In this document: positions 1 through 7,756 of the stretch, piece by piece
Position numbering within the stretch: the first letter of the stretch is position 1
Layout: each line of letters starts with the position of its first letter
From: Bacillota bacterium
GTDB taxonomy: Bacteria > Bacillota > Sulfobacillia > RBS10-35 > JAJYVN01
DNA length: 33,294 nucleotides
NCBI GenBank assembly: GCA_021791995.1
Contig: JAJYVN010000003.1
Location: 1-33,294, forward strand
Direction of reading: 5' to 3'
Position numbers and translations under genes: made by a program
The notes under the pieces: model-generated
The model's input: only the letters and a program-made list of their open reading frames with translations
Databases searched by the model: none
Told to the model about the DNA's origin: nothing

Positions 1-98
1 AGTTGCTCTACTGGCACAGGCAGCTTGCCGTCGCGGTACATTCGCCACGCGGCTTGGTAGCGGATGCCCTGCTCCTTCGCCCATGTACTTAACTTCAT
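1..98 (-). CDS. IS607-family serine recombinase (TnpA/OrfA), N-terminal fragment cut by window edge
   Basis: The reading frame starts with ATG at 98 and runs off the left edge after 32 codons. The peptide begins MKLSTWAKEQGIRYQAAW and continues with MYRDGKLPVPVEQ. This is the MerR-like helix-turn-helix that opens IS607-type transposases: an initial MKLS, a helix with a Tyr-x-x-Ala-Trp recognition segment, and a GKLPVP turn. In this family the domain binds the transposon end, and a serine-resolvase catalytic domain follows outside the window. A tnpB gene often lies downstream of such genes but cannot be seen here. The Shine-Dalgarno signal is weak (GAAG about 5 bases before ATG). A stand-alone MerR-type DNA-binding protein is the alternative, but the GKLPVP segment favours IS607. 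Confidence 0.75.
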   Translation of the reverse strand, partial: MKLSTWAKEQGIRYQAAWRMYRDGKLPVPVEQ

Positions 99-851
99 AC
101 ACTTCGTATACCACATCTGTCGTTAGACGTAGATCTAGTTGGTCAACAGTTGAAACCCTTCCACACATCCGCATCGGAGATCCTCCTCGATCCCGTCTTC
201 CATTCCGCAGAGCGTCCTTGGCACCTGTATGGCCGGTGTAACCGGATGGCCCCCTGGAACAGTGTGGATGCGCTGCCTAGATCAGACCACGAGCCCCCCC
301 CTCCACGCCCCCTGGGTACCGGGGCGCGCGGCGTGACAAGGTTTGACGAGATCTGCCGCCAAGCGTCTGTGCATGGGCAGTCGGCGTTGGAACGAAGGGG
401 TGGTGGGCCGGGCCAGGTTGCAGGCTGTATGAAGACATCGTTGCATGTGCCGCGGATGCGGCATGGCATACAGCGTGGAGCCACATGACACACCGGAGGC
501 CAGCCGTGCCGACGTGGAGTCCCTCTTGCCGCTATGGGAACCTGAGAGGTGGCGCGCAGGATGATCGTTCCCAAAGTGGACGGCTCTGTTGTGAGCACGC
601 GCGACCTTGTCGACGGGAACACGCGCCACCACCTGTACACCGCATGTGCGACTTCGGGTTTGATCTACAGGGCAGACATCGGATCGAGGCACGGCGCGTG
701 GTGCAGAGCGCTGGCTCCTCCTGTGCGATGGAGAAGGCAGACATGTCTTTGGCAGTGTCTTCCGCGAGCCGGTGCACGTGAAGGGCGTCGATCAAGATCT
801 GCGCCAGTCTTCGGTGCTGCGTCGAGTCCGGTACTCCATCGTGGCGGACGA
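99..851. other. Decayed intergenic region with hairpins and coding-like fragments
   Basis: No intact gene is convincing here. A hairpin lies at about 427-477, with outer arms GCTGTATG and CATACAGC and an inner arm pair TGCCGC/GCGGCA around a four-base loop. On the plus strand, coding-like segments appear in successive frames between about 549 and 855. One begins with a peptide reading VPKVDGSVVSTRDLVDG. Another, in a different frame, reads RWLLLCDGEGRHVFGSVF and ends in VRYSIVADD followed by a stop just before the next promoter. The frame changes suggest an old pseudogene of unknown family. Proximity to the IS607-type gene would fit a zone of insertion and decay. Confidence 0.35.
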
Positions 852-881
852 TTGACACGTTCTCGCCACCAATGCTAAACT
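852..881 (+). promoter_or_regulatory. Sigma-70-type promoter of the ABC exporter operon
   Basis: A perfect -35 hexamer TTGACA (852-857) is followed after 18 bases by TAAACT (876-881). Transcription would start near 888, giving a leader of about 168 bases before the GTG of the first exporter gene. The leader carries an unused strong Shine-Dalgarno sequence AAAGGAGG at 899-906. Confidence 0.6.
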
Positions 882-1055
882 ACACTCTGCTGTTTTACAA
901 AGGAGGCAACCGCCGTCTTTCTCTTCCGGTTTGCGGGTGGTCCGACGCAGGCATGCGTGCCCTGTGGTGCGCGCCAAGACTATCCCATGCCCGCAGACTG
1001 CGACCGGGGTAGGCGGTAGCCATTCCTTCTCCCCGGTTGCCGGGGGGAAATCCAC

Positions 1056-2810
1056 GTGGAAATCCAATCGACCAAACGGCCTGGCCCATGGGCCGGCCTC
1101 TCCTTTGTCTTCCGCACCCTTTGGACGGCGGCGCGGTTCCATGTTGCAGTTGATGCAGGCCTCACGGCTGCGGAGGCAGCCGCGCCATTGGCTCTATTGC
1201 AGGGAACGCGCACGGTTCTGGCCGACCTGGCGCTCCGACGACCGCCATGGGGTGGCTTCGCCCTGTTGGCTTTGGGGGAAGCCATCCCAGCCTTCGGGAG
1301 TCGCGTCGTATACGGTCCGTTGGCCGAGGCCATCTCGGATCGCGTGACTTTGTTCCTCCAACCACAATGGGCGAGCTCCTTACTGACGATGCCGTGGGGC
1401 CGACTGACCGATCCTGCTTCTCAGGAGATCCTTCAGGGCGCGCGTGACGGGAGCGCGTCCGTGGAAGTGGCCTTCGACTTAGCCTCGGCACTGATTCGCG
1501 ACCTTGGACGTACGGGCTGTGCCCTGGGTTTCTTGTTTACCCTTCGCCCATTGGCTGCGCTTATGGCACTTGTGGCCTGCTGTTTATCCCTTCTCTTCTG
1601 GCGTCTGGCGACAACGCAGTGGGAAGAGGAGCAGCGGCTCAGCGCTCTACCAATCCGCCAGCGCACGGGCGTGCTCTTTACCATCCTTACCGGTCAGGGT
1701 GCTGCTGCCGAACTCCGGATCTTCGGCTACGCCCGCTACGTGCGGGATGCCTGGCAGCGGGCGATTGTGGGTAGCCAGCGTGCGGAGGGGCGGTTACAGC
1801 TGCTGATGGGTATGCGGCGAATTGCGGTGGACGTGGCATGTATTGGCCTGACGATTGCGTCTGCTGTTTTGGTGATGGCGCACGGCGGCAGCGTGGCGGT
1901 GGAGGGGAGCGCACTGTGGGCTCTGATCACAGCAACGCAAAGCGGTGGTGATATCGGCTACTGGCTGAAAAGTCTCGCGAAGGAGAACCAAAACGCGGCC
2001 CGCCTTGCGGAGGTCCTCGCACAGGGCAGGCTACTTCCTCGCGTGCGACGCCCAGCGTCCTTGCACCGACCGGGCCGAAGCCTTCGGCATGTTCCACCGG
2101 TCAGGTCGCACGACGAACCGATCGCGGCGCTACGCGACGTTACCTTCACCTATCCCGGTTCCGTGGCCCCGGCGATCCAGGGTCTATCCCTGGAGATTCG
2201 ATCCGGGGAACGGCTTGCGCTGGTCGGTCCCAACGGTAGCGGTAAGAGCACGGTGATCCGACTGCTCGTGGGGCTTCTGTCACCGGATGAAGGTTCGGTG
2301 CATCGCACGGTTCGAGTCGGGATCGCCCTTCAAGACTTCCCGCGGTACCGCTTCACGGCTGGGGAGTACGTGGCTATGGGCAGAACATCCTGGATGCATG
2401 CGGAGCACCGTATTCGATCCACGCTCCGCCGGGCCGGTCTCGATCTGCCGCCCCACCAGGTTCTTGGACGCATTCGGAAAAGGGCCAAGGACATCTCGGG
2501 CGGTCAGTGGCAGAGACTGGCGCTCGCAAAAGTGCTGTATAGCGATGCGCCGCTGTGGGTTTTGGATGAGCCGACATCGGCGCTCGACCCGCTGGCCGAG
2601 GCCCGGCTCTATGGGGATTTCCAGCAACAATCAGCCAGAGCAACGGTTGTGTTGGTGACGCACCGCCTCGGCGCGGCTCGCACGGCGGATCGGATCGTTG
2701 TCTTGGATGGTGGCCGGGTTGTCCAAGACGGGACTCACGCCGAGCTCTTGGCGGATCGCACCGGGCTGTACGGCCGGATGTGGCAAGCGCAGAGCGGGTG
2801 GGTGCAGTGA
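1056..2810 (+). CDS. ABC exporter, fused membrane and ATPase domains (first of a pair)
   Basis: This 584-residue protein has an N-terminal membrane domain (about residues 15-325, several hydrophobic spans) followed by a nucleotide-binding domain. The ATPase motifs are intact: Walker A GPNGSGKST (391-399), Q-loop Gln426, signature SGGQW (481-485), Walker B WVLDEP (501-506) with catalytic Glu, and switch His536. It would sit in the cytoplasmic membrane and export a substrate using ATP. The start is GTG at 1056, preceded by GGGGGGAA at a normal distance. Its end overlaps the next gene by four bases (GTGA), so the two are translationally coupled and probably form a heterodimer. Such pairs often export peptides or drugs, but no precursor peptide or modification enzyme lies next to it, so the substrate is unknown. 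Confidence 0.9.
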   Translation: MEIQSTKRPGPWAGLSFVFRTLWTAARFHVAVDAGLTAAEAAAPLALLQGTRTVLADLALRRPPWGGFALLALGEAIPAFGSRVVYGPLAEAISDRVTLFLQPQWASSLLTMPWGRLTDPASQEILQGARDGSASVEVAFDLASALIRDLGRTGCALGFLFTLRPLAALMALVACCLSLLFWRLATTQWEEEQRLSALPIRQRTGVLFTILTGQGAAAELRIFGYARYVRDAWQRAIVGSQRAEGRLQLLMGMRRIAVDVACIGLTIASAVLVMAHGGSVAVEGSALWALITATQSGGDIGYWLKSLAKENQNAARLAEVLAQGRLLPRVRRPASLHRPGRSLRHVPPVRSHDEPIAALRDVTFTYPGSVAPAIQGLSLEIRSGERLALVGPNGSGKSTVIRLLVGLLSPDEGSVHRTVRVGIALQDFPRYRFTAGEYVAMGRTSWMHAEHRIRSTLRRAGLDLPPHQVLGRIRKRAKDISGGQWQRLALAKVLYSDAPLWVLDEPTSALDPLAEARLYGDFQQQSARATVVLVTHRLGAARTADRIVVLDGGRVVQDGTHAELLADRTGLYGRMWQAQSGWVQ

Positions 2811-4507
2811 AGCGGAACACGTTGGTCCGACTCGTGGGCCAGGCGGTGATGCGGGACCCTCTGCCGTTGGCGCTGGACCTGCTCGTGGCACTGATTCAGG
2901 GAGGTCTGTATGGGGGGGTAGTGGCAGCCCTCGCACACCTCGTGGATGTCCGGACCGTTCGCGCGGTGCTTTTGTGGGGTGGTGCACAGTTGCTTGTCGC
3001 CCTCTGCGGGCGGTTACGCCCCGTGCTCACCCGGCGGGCACAGAACGGGATCCGTTTGGCTCTGGGTGAACAGTTGGCGGAGGCGACCGCCCGTCTTCCT
3101 TACGCGGACTTCGAGCGGAGCGATTTCCTCGGGGACCTGGAGCAGGCAACGAGTGTGCTGCATGAGGACCGTGTCTATCAGCTCGTGCAGGGGGCTCTCA
3201 CCACGGTTACCGAAGGGAGCCGAATCGTGGCTGTCAGTGCGGTGCTTGTAGGCCTCTCGCCGTGGCTGGCACTGCCCGCGGCAGCAGCGGGGGCTGTCCA
3301 GGTGTGGGCCGATGCGCGTCGGGTGCGGGAACAGTATTCGCTGTACCGGAAGCGAGAGGATCGGCAGCGTTTCGCGGACTACCTGGGGGGATTACCCAAA
3401 GACCCTGCGGTGAATGCGGAGGTGCGGATCTTCGGAGCACGCCGCTGGCTGATCCATCGCTGGTACGCCGTATGGCGCGGGCTGCAAGCCGGTAACCACG
3501 CCCTGGCCGATCGCCAAATGCGGCGTGATGCCCTGACCCGCGGTGCCACGTTGGCCGTGTACTTAGGGGCGTTCGCCTGGGGTGTGGTCCTGGCAGCTCA
3601 TGGGCAGATCCGCCTGGGTGGGGTGGTGGCGCTCGCGGCCGGTGTGCGGTCCGTGCAGGTGGCGACAGAGGAGATCAGTTACCAAATGGCGGACGGGCAG
3701 CGGCACGTTCTCCATCTCTTGGATGCGGCACACGTGATCGATCGGTCCGCCGCCTGCCTCCCCAGTCCATCGCTCAAGGCATCCGAGACGATTACGGCCA
3801 CGGGACTTACATACCGCTATCCAGGATCCCGACACCGGGCTTTGAAGGGCGTCGATTTGGAGTTGCGGAGGGGACGTCTTTTGGCCCTGGTCGGGGAGAA
3901 CGGCTCGGGCAAGACGACGCTGGCCCGCATCCTACTGGGTCTGTTGGAACCAGAGTCCGGAACCATTGCCGGGGATGGAGGCGTCCCCGCTCGCCGCTCC
4001 GCGGTGTTCCAGGATTTCGTTCGCTATCACCTTTCCGTGCGAGAAGAAGTCGGCTTGGGGGATTGGTCCCGTCTGAGTGACGACGCCTCCCTCTGGGAAG
4101 CACTGACCGCCGCTGGTCCAGGGGCCACCGCTGCGGCCCAGTTGGGGCTTGACTCGCTTCCGGTTCTCTCGGGTGGACAGCGGCAGGCCTTGGCTTTGGC
4201 ACGTGGGCTCTTTGCACAAGGGGATCTGGTGATTCTGGATGAACCGACGGCGGCACTGGATCCACTCGCGGAGCAGGAGCTGTTCGGCCGGTTTGTCTCG
4301 GTGTCTCGTGGTCGGTTCACTGTAATCGTGACGCACCGCATGGGTGCGGCACAACTGGCCGATGACATCGCAGTGATGGAGCGCGGCCGCATTGTCGAGC
4401 GCGGGTCGCACAACGAACTGCTCATGGCCAGGGGGCGCTACGCCCGGATGTGGGAGGCCCAATCCCGTTGGTATCGGGATGGAAGCGGCCCGTGGCGCTC
4501 GCGGTGA
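2807..4507 (+). CDS. ABC exporter, fused membrane and ATPase domains (second of a pair)
   Basis: This 566-residue half-transporter is the partner of the preceding gene. The membrane domain occupies about residues 15-300. The ATPase domain has Walker A GENGSGKTT (363-371), Q-loop Gln402, signature LSGGQ (454-458), Walker B ILDEP with Glu479, and switch His510. Both proteins share an RIFG segment in the cytoplasmic loop (here EVRIFGARRW, 205-214) and an unusual QDF.RY sequence after the Q-loop, so they are paralogues. I chose the GTG at 2807 because it overlaps the upstream stop as GTGA. An in-frame ATG at 2780 would give nine more residues but has no good ribosome site. Both ATP sites look catalytically competent, unlike many heterodimeric exporters with one degenerate site. 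Confidence 0.9.
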   Translation: MKRNTLVRLVGQAVMRDPLPLALDLLVALIQGGLYGGVVAALAHLVDVRTVRAVLLWGGAQLLVALCGRLRPVLTRRAQNGIRLALGEQLAEATARLPYADFERSDFLGDLEQATSVLHEDRVYQLVQGALTTVTEGSRIVAVSAVLVGLSPWLALPAAAAGAVQVWADARRVREQYSLYRKREDRQRFADYLGGLPKDPAVNAEVRIFGARRWLIHRWYAVWRGLQAGNHALADRQMRRDALTRGATLAVYLGAFAWGVVLAAHGQIRLGGVVALAAGVRSVQVATEEISYQMADGQRHVLHLLDAAHVIDRSAACLPSPSLKASETITATGLTYRYPGSRHRALKGVDLELRRGRLLALVGENGSGKTTLARILLGLLEPESGTIAGDGGVPARRSAVFQDFVRYHLSVREEVGLGDWSRLSDDASLWEALTAAGPGATAAAQLGLDSLPVLSGGQRQALALARGLFAQGDLVILDEPTAALDPLAEQELFGRFVSVSRGRFTVIVTHRMGAAQLADDIAVMERGRIVERGSHNELLMARGRYARMWEAQSRWYRDGSGPWRSR

Positions 4508-4534
4508 ACCCTCTGCAGGGTGGTCACTCCACCA

Positions 4535-4705
4535 CTACCGCAACTGCCGTGTGAAACCGAAGATCACGAGCGCCAGCATGGCGACCACGTAAACCCGCAA
4601 TAGCCACATCAGGGCGCGCGCACCACGGCTGAGCCGGGCCGGCCCATACAAACGCTGCGCGCGCTGCTCCCACTCCCAGAGTTCCTGCTCGTCGCCTGGC
4701 GCCAT
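4535..4705 (-). CDS. Small single-span membrane protein behind the Nramp gene
   Basis: This 56-residue frame starts with ATG at 4705 and ends with TAG at 4535. It lies directly behind the Nramp gene on the same strand: the Nramp stop is at 4723 and an AAGGAGGAGG ribosome site fills the gap, about nine bases before this ATG. An in-frame ATG at 4714 is also possible but sits too close to that site. The N-terminal half is charged and aromatic (DEQELWEWEQRAQ). The C-terminal half is one hydrophobic span (ALMWLLRVYVVAMLALVIFG) with a short basic tail. The excellent ribosome site and coupling argue that it is real. A role as an accessory or regulatory peptide of the transporter is inference; I do not recognise the family. 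Confidence 0.65.
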   Translation of the reverse strand: MAPGDEQELWEWEQRAQRLYGPARLSRGARALMWLLRVYVVAMLALVIFGFTRQLR

Positions 4706-4722
4706 ATCACTCATCCTCCTCC

Positions 4723-6063
4723 TTATCCCCCGAGCGCGTGCGGAAAGACCGTGACGATGCCGTAGAGCGTGGACAGAACGAGAATCATGGCCACAATCCC
4801 GCCCGTGAATAGATTGGCTCCCAGGCGGTTCCGATGCTCTCCCATGATTTCAGGATCGTTGGCCAGAAGGAGTAGGAAGAGCAAGGCCGGGGGCATGAGC
4901 AAGGTTGCGATCACCTGCACCGTCAGCGTGATGAGTTGCAGTGGCGCTCCCGGCAGCAGGACGATGGCCGCTGCCACAGCGATGCTCCCCGCGTACACCG
5001 CGTAAAACAGCGGAGCCTGGCGGACGGACGCGTTTAGGCTGTGTCGCTGACCTGTCACCTCGCCGAGTGCCCATGCGGACGAAAGGGAAATGGTGATCGC
5101 TGCGACCAAGCCGGCCTCAAACAGCCCTAAGCCAAAGAGCCGCTCCGCCCATGCACCAAGGTAGGGGGTGAGTGTCTGGGCCCACTGGGCTTGACTGAGG
5201 TTACTCACCCCGATGTGGCGCGGGAACAGGATCGTTCCCGTGAGCACCACGATGGCGACGGCGACCACGCCCATCACAAGGCTGCCGACCAGTGTATCCT
5301 GCTGGCCTTGCCGAATGTCGCGGGGGGTGAGTCCCTTGTCGACCACCGCGCCTTGCTGATAGAAGAGCATCCACGGGGCGATGGTCGTCCCGACGTTCGC
5401 GATGATCAGGAACAGCACCGCGTGGGTGAAGCCCCCTGGCAGGTTCCAGCGCGCGAGCGCGGACAGTACCTGTCCAGGAGACGGGTGTGCCAGGATCGCG
5501 AGTGGAAGGAAGACGAGGTTCACGGCGGCAAAGACCAGGGTGATGCGTTCGGCTGTCACGTAGCGCTGAACGGAGACGAGCCCGGCCACGAGCAAGGCAC
5601 TACCGAGCACTGCCACCCGGAGACCGAAGCCGAACACGCTCAGGCCTGCGGCCATGCCGATGAACTCTGTCACCAATGTAAGGCAATTGCCAAGGATCAG
5701 GTCGGCGATGGAAAAAATGCCCCAGAAGCGGCCGAATCGATCAAAGATAAGCTCCGCATGACCCTTCTGGGCCACTGCCCCGAGCCGCACTGTCATTTCT
5801 TGGACCACGTAGGCCACAGGGATCATCAGTAACAGGAACGGCACGAAGAAACCCACTCCGTACCGAGCACCCGTTGTCGCATAGGTGATGACACCGCCAG
5901 CGTCATTATCACCGATCATCACCAAGATGCCGGGGCCAGCTACGAGGAGGAAGAGCAGGAGACTTTGCAGCGGCGACCGGGCACGAGACCGAATGCGCAG
6001 GATGCGTTGCCGGTCCCGCCGCCGCAGGTCGATATCGCGGGACACATCACGAAAGACAGCCAT
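4723..6063 (-). CDS. Nramp (SLC11) family divalent metal transporter with atypical metal site
   Basis: This 446-residue polytopic membrane protein has about 11 hydrophobic segments in the Nramp arrangement. The canonical first-helix motif DPGN, which holds two metal ligands, is replaced by GDNDAGG (51-57). In helix 6 the canonical metal-binding Met is Ala229 in the sequence TTIAPWMLFYQQ. Loss of that Met is the feature reported for Nramp-related magnesium transporters (NRMT), which carry Mg2+ and Mn2+ instead of transition metals generally, so a Mg2+ role is possible. The start is ATG at 6063, preceded by AAAGAGGGTGG; an in-frame ATG at 6096 lacks a comparable site. A small membrane protein is coupled downstream. 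I found no clear M-box or yybP-ykoY riboswitch upstream. Family assignment is firm; ion specificity is inference. Confidence 0.9.
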   Translation of the reverse strand: MAVFRDVSRDIDLRRRDRQRILRIRSRARSPLQSLLLFLLVAGPGILVMIGDNDAGGVITYATTGARYGVGFFVPFLLLMIPVAYVVQEMTVRLGAVAQKGHAELIFDRFGRFWGIFSIADLILGNCLTLVTEFIGMAAGLSVFGFGLRVAVLGSALLVAGLVSVQRYVTAERITLVFAAVNLVFLPLAILAHPSPGQVLSALARWNLPGGFTHAVLFLIIANVGTTIAPWMLFYQQGAVVDKGLTPRDIRQGQQDTLVGSLVMGVVAVAIVVLTGTILFPRHIGVSNLSQAQWAQTLTPYLGAWAERLFGLGLFEAGLVAAITISLSSAWALGEVTGQRHSLNASVRQAPLFYAVYAGSIAVAAAIVLLPGAPLQLITLTVQVIATLLMPPALLFLLLLANDPEIMGEHRNRLGANLFTGGIVAMILVLSTLYGIVTVFPHALGG

Positions 6064-6635
6064 GGTGCCACCCTCTTTCGGTTCCCGTATCGACATCGGT
6101 CACTGGTGGTGCCGCTCGTACTGCCCATGGCTGTCTCCCCCCTTTGCCAACGATGTTCCCAACGAATTCCGCACCGGTACGGCTGAGAGGTGCGATGGTG
6201 GTGGTGCACGGCCTTTGAGCCGCGCGACCGAACCGAACCAAGGACCGCTCGTGTGCACTGGCCATATGAGAAACAGGTGTTTCAAAAACCTATCCCCGCC
6301 CGCACACCATCCTCACGTATGCGGTAACGATCCGAACGTGTCGGTGCCGCGAGAAGCTTTTTTCCGTAGTTCCGTCGAGCGACAGGCACGTTCGAAGATG
6401 CCGATACAGTATGTTGCTTTCGATCGGAAGGCAAGGGCCCATGTGGACCAAGATGGCTGGGGAGCACGGCCCACACGGGAATGGGTGTCCCTCCGCTCAG
6501 AGATGGCGCGAGCGGTAGCGGCCAAGCGGTTCGTCCGGTACCGATCGCTTTCCGGATGTGCGCCGGAATCCGACGGAATGAAAAACCGGCAAGGGTTTCT
6601 CGGACCAGGCAGCCTGAAGCAACGTCCAGAGGCCC
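6064..6635. other. Non-coding region upstream of the Nramp gene
   Basis: About 570 bases separate the Nramp start from the recognisable part of the following pseudogene. Long open frames cross this stretch on both strands, but they are rich in Arg, Pro, Ser and Gly, have no ribosome sites, and look like chance frames in GC-rich DNA. I could not identify a convincing promoter or riboswitch for the Nramp gene. Part of the region may be the decayed 5' end of the pseudogene to the right. Confidence 0.4.
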
Positions 6636-7655
6636 TTGGCCCGAGGAAGACAGCCAACCCGTACTGCTCCCCATCGGCAGCGAACGCTGCAGCACCCAAC
6701 CTTAAGTGCCGTTCCACCACCATATCACCGGCAGGTCACGGATTCGCTGCCAGGGTACCGCATTGTGATAGGCCTCGGCGGCCATCAGCAGAGCCTGCCA
6801 GTCCTCCCGACTTGGTGGGCCTTCGCTCCCCTTCACCCGAGATTGCTTCGTCGCCACTTGGATTTCCCACTCCTTTGCCCACTACCGAACCGTGTTGCGA
6901 ATCGGGGACCGCGCCGGTCCGGTAGGCGATATCTTCCTCCGACACCCGTTTCGTGGGATGCGCAGGCGGCACTCTTCTCACCACCCCAGCTATCCCTGAT
7001 CTTTGGCGCACAGGACGACGTGGATCCGAAGGATCGAGAGATCTTTCGCTCCCTGGGATGGCGCTTTCGCGGTCCAACCGCGTGGCCTCTTTGTCAGAGC
7101 GGTCGGTTCGGGTATCTGCCGTGGTGTCCGGTCGCCTCCGAAATGCGTCAATTGACAACCGCGCTGTCTCTCGTGACCGCTGTCAGCCTTGCGCCGGAGC
7201 GTCTTGCGGCGCTCGAGGCGACGAGTGACGAGTAGCTCCGCCCCGGGAATGGATCAAAACCCGTGCTGATGCTGTGGTCCGATCGCCAGGGAGCCTGGAT
7301 GCCGTCGATCGAGCCGGTTCCTCCCGAGGCAGTGGTTTTTGTTGCGTCCATGTTCGATGCAGAACGCGTCCAAGCGTTACGGAGTCGTTTGGCACGCTCA
7401 CCCACAACCTGGCAACTGGATTTGCTGCCCGCTCCGTTTGGTATTGGGGAAGCACGGCAACGTCTGGAGGCGAGTTGGCTGGGCATGGTTGTGGAGGCCG
7501 GGAGCGGGCTTGCGCTCAACATGGAGCCGTTTCTTGTGCGTAAGGTGGCTCGACCAGCGGAGTTCCTTTTGGATACGGTCGAGCAGGCGCACTCCATACC
7601 CTCACGGATCCGCACCTGTCGCCGGGATGTGGCGGAACGCTTGGCACCCCCGTAG
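6636..7655 (+). pseudogene. DUF7309/DUF6930-type protein, broken by an in-frame stop and upstream frameshifts
   Basis: The frame that ends at 7655 is interrupted by one TAG at 7233-7235; the codons on both sides are in the same frame. Before the stop the peptide contains GAQDDVDPKDREIFRSLG and WRFRGPTAWPLCQ, then GYLPW. This resembles the core of DUF6930 proteins (RFRG..AWPLF.S...GY.PW). After the stop come TTWQLDLLPAPFG and VVEAGSGLALNMEPF, matching the C-terminal part of the same family. Upstream of about 6900 the match continues only if the frame is changed (GYRIVIGLGGHQQS in one frame, PPDLVGLRS in another), so the N-terminal DUF7309-like half is frameshifted. The true 5' end cannot be fixed. 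The function of the family is unknown to me. Confidence 0.6.
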
Positions 7656-7756
7656 CGAAAGCGTCGGGTTGCTCGGTCAGCCGGAGCCCGCATCTTGCGG
7701 AGCTTGAGTCGCTTTACTACACCGCTCTGGATCATTGAGGTGCCGGTGCCTCCGGC

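Noticed and set aside
4518..4533. Small hairpin GGTGG/CCACC between the convergent exporter and microprotein genes.
   Set aside because: The stem is only five pairs and no T-run follows on either strand, so a terminator call is not supported.
5191..5832. Long plus-strand open frame rich in His, Glu and Asp.
   Set aside because: It is antisense to the Nramp gene and its composition mirrors hydrophobic codons; there is no ribosome site.
6064..6300. Possible Mn2+ or Mg2+ riboswitch before the Nramp gene.
   Set aside because: I could not find the conserved core of yybP-ykoY or M-box elements in the sequence.
5885..6925. Plus-strand open frame of 346 codons.
   Set aside because: Its 5' part is antisense to Nramp, it is rich in Arg, Pro and Ser, and only its last part may represent a shifted piece of the neighbouring pseudogene.
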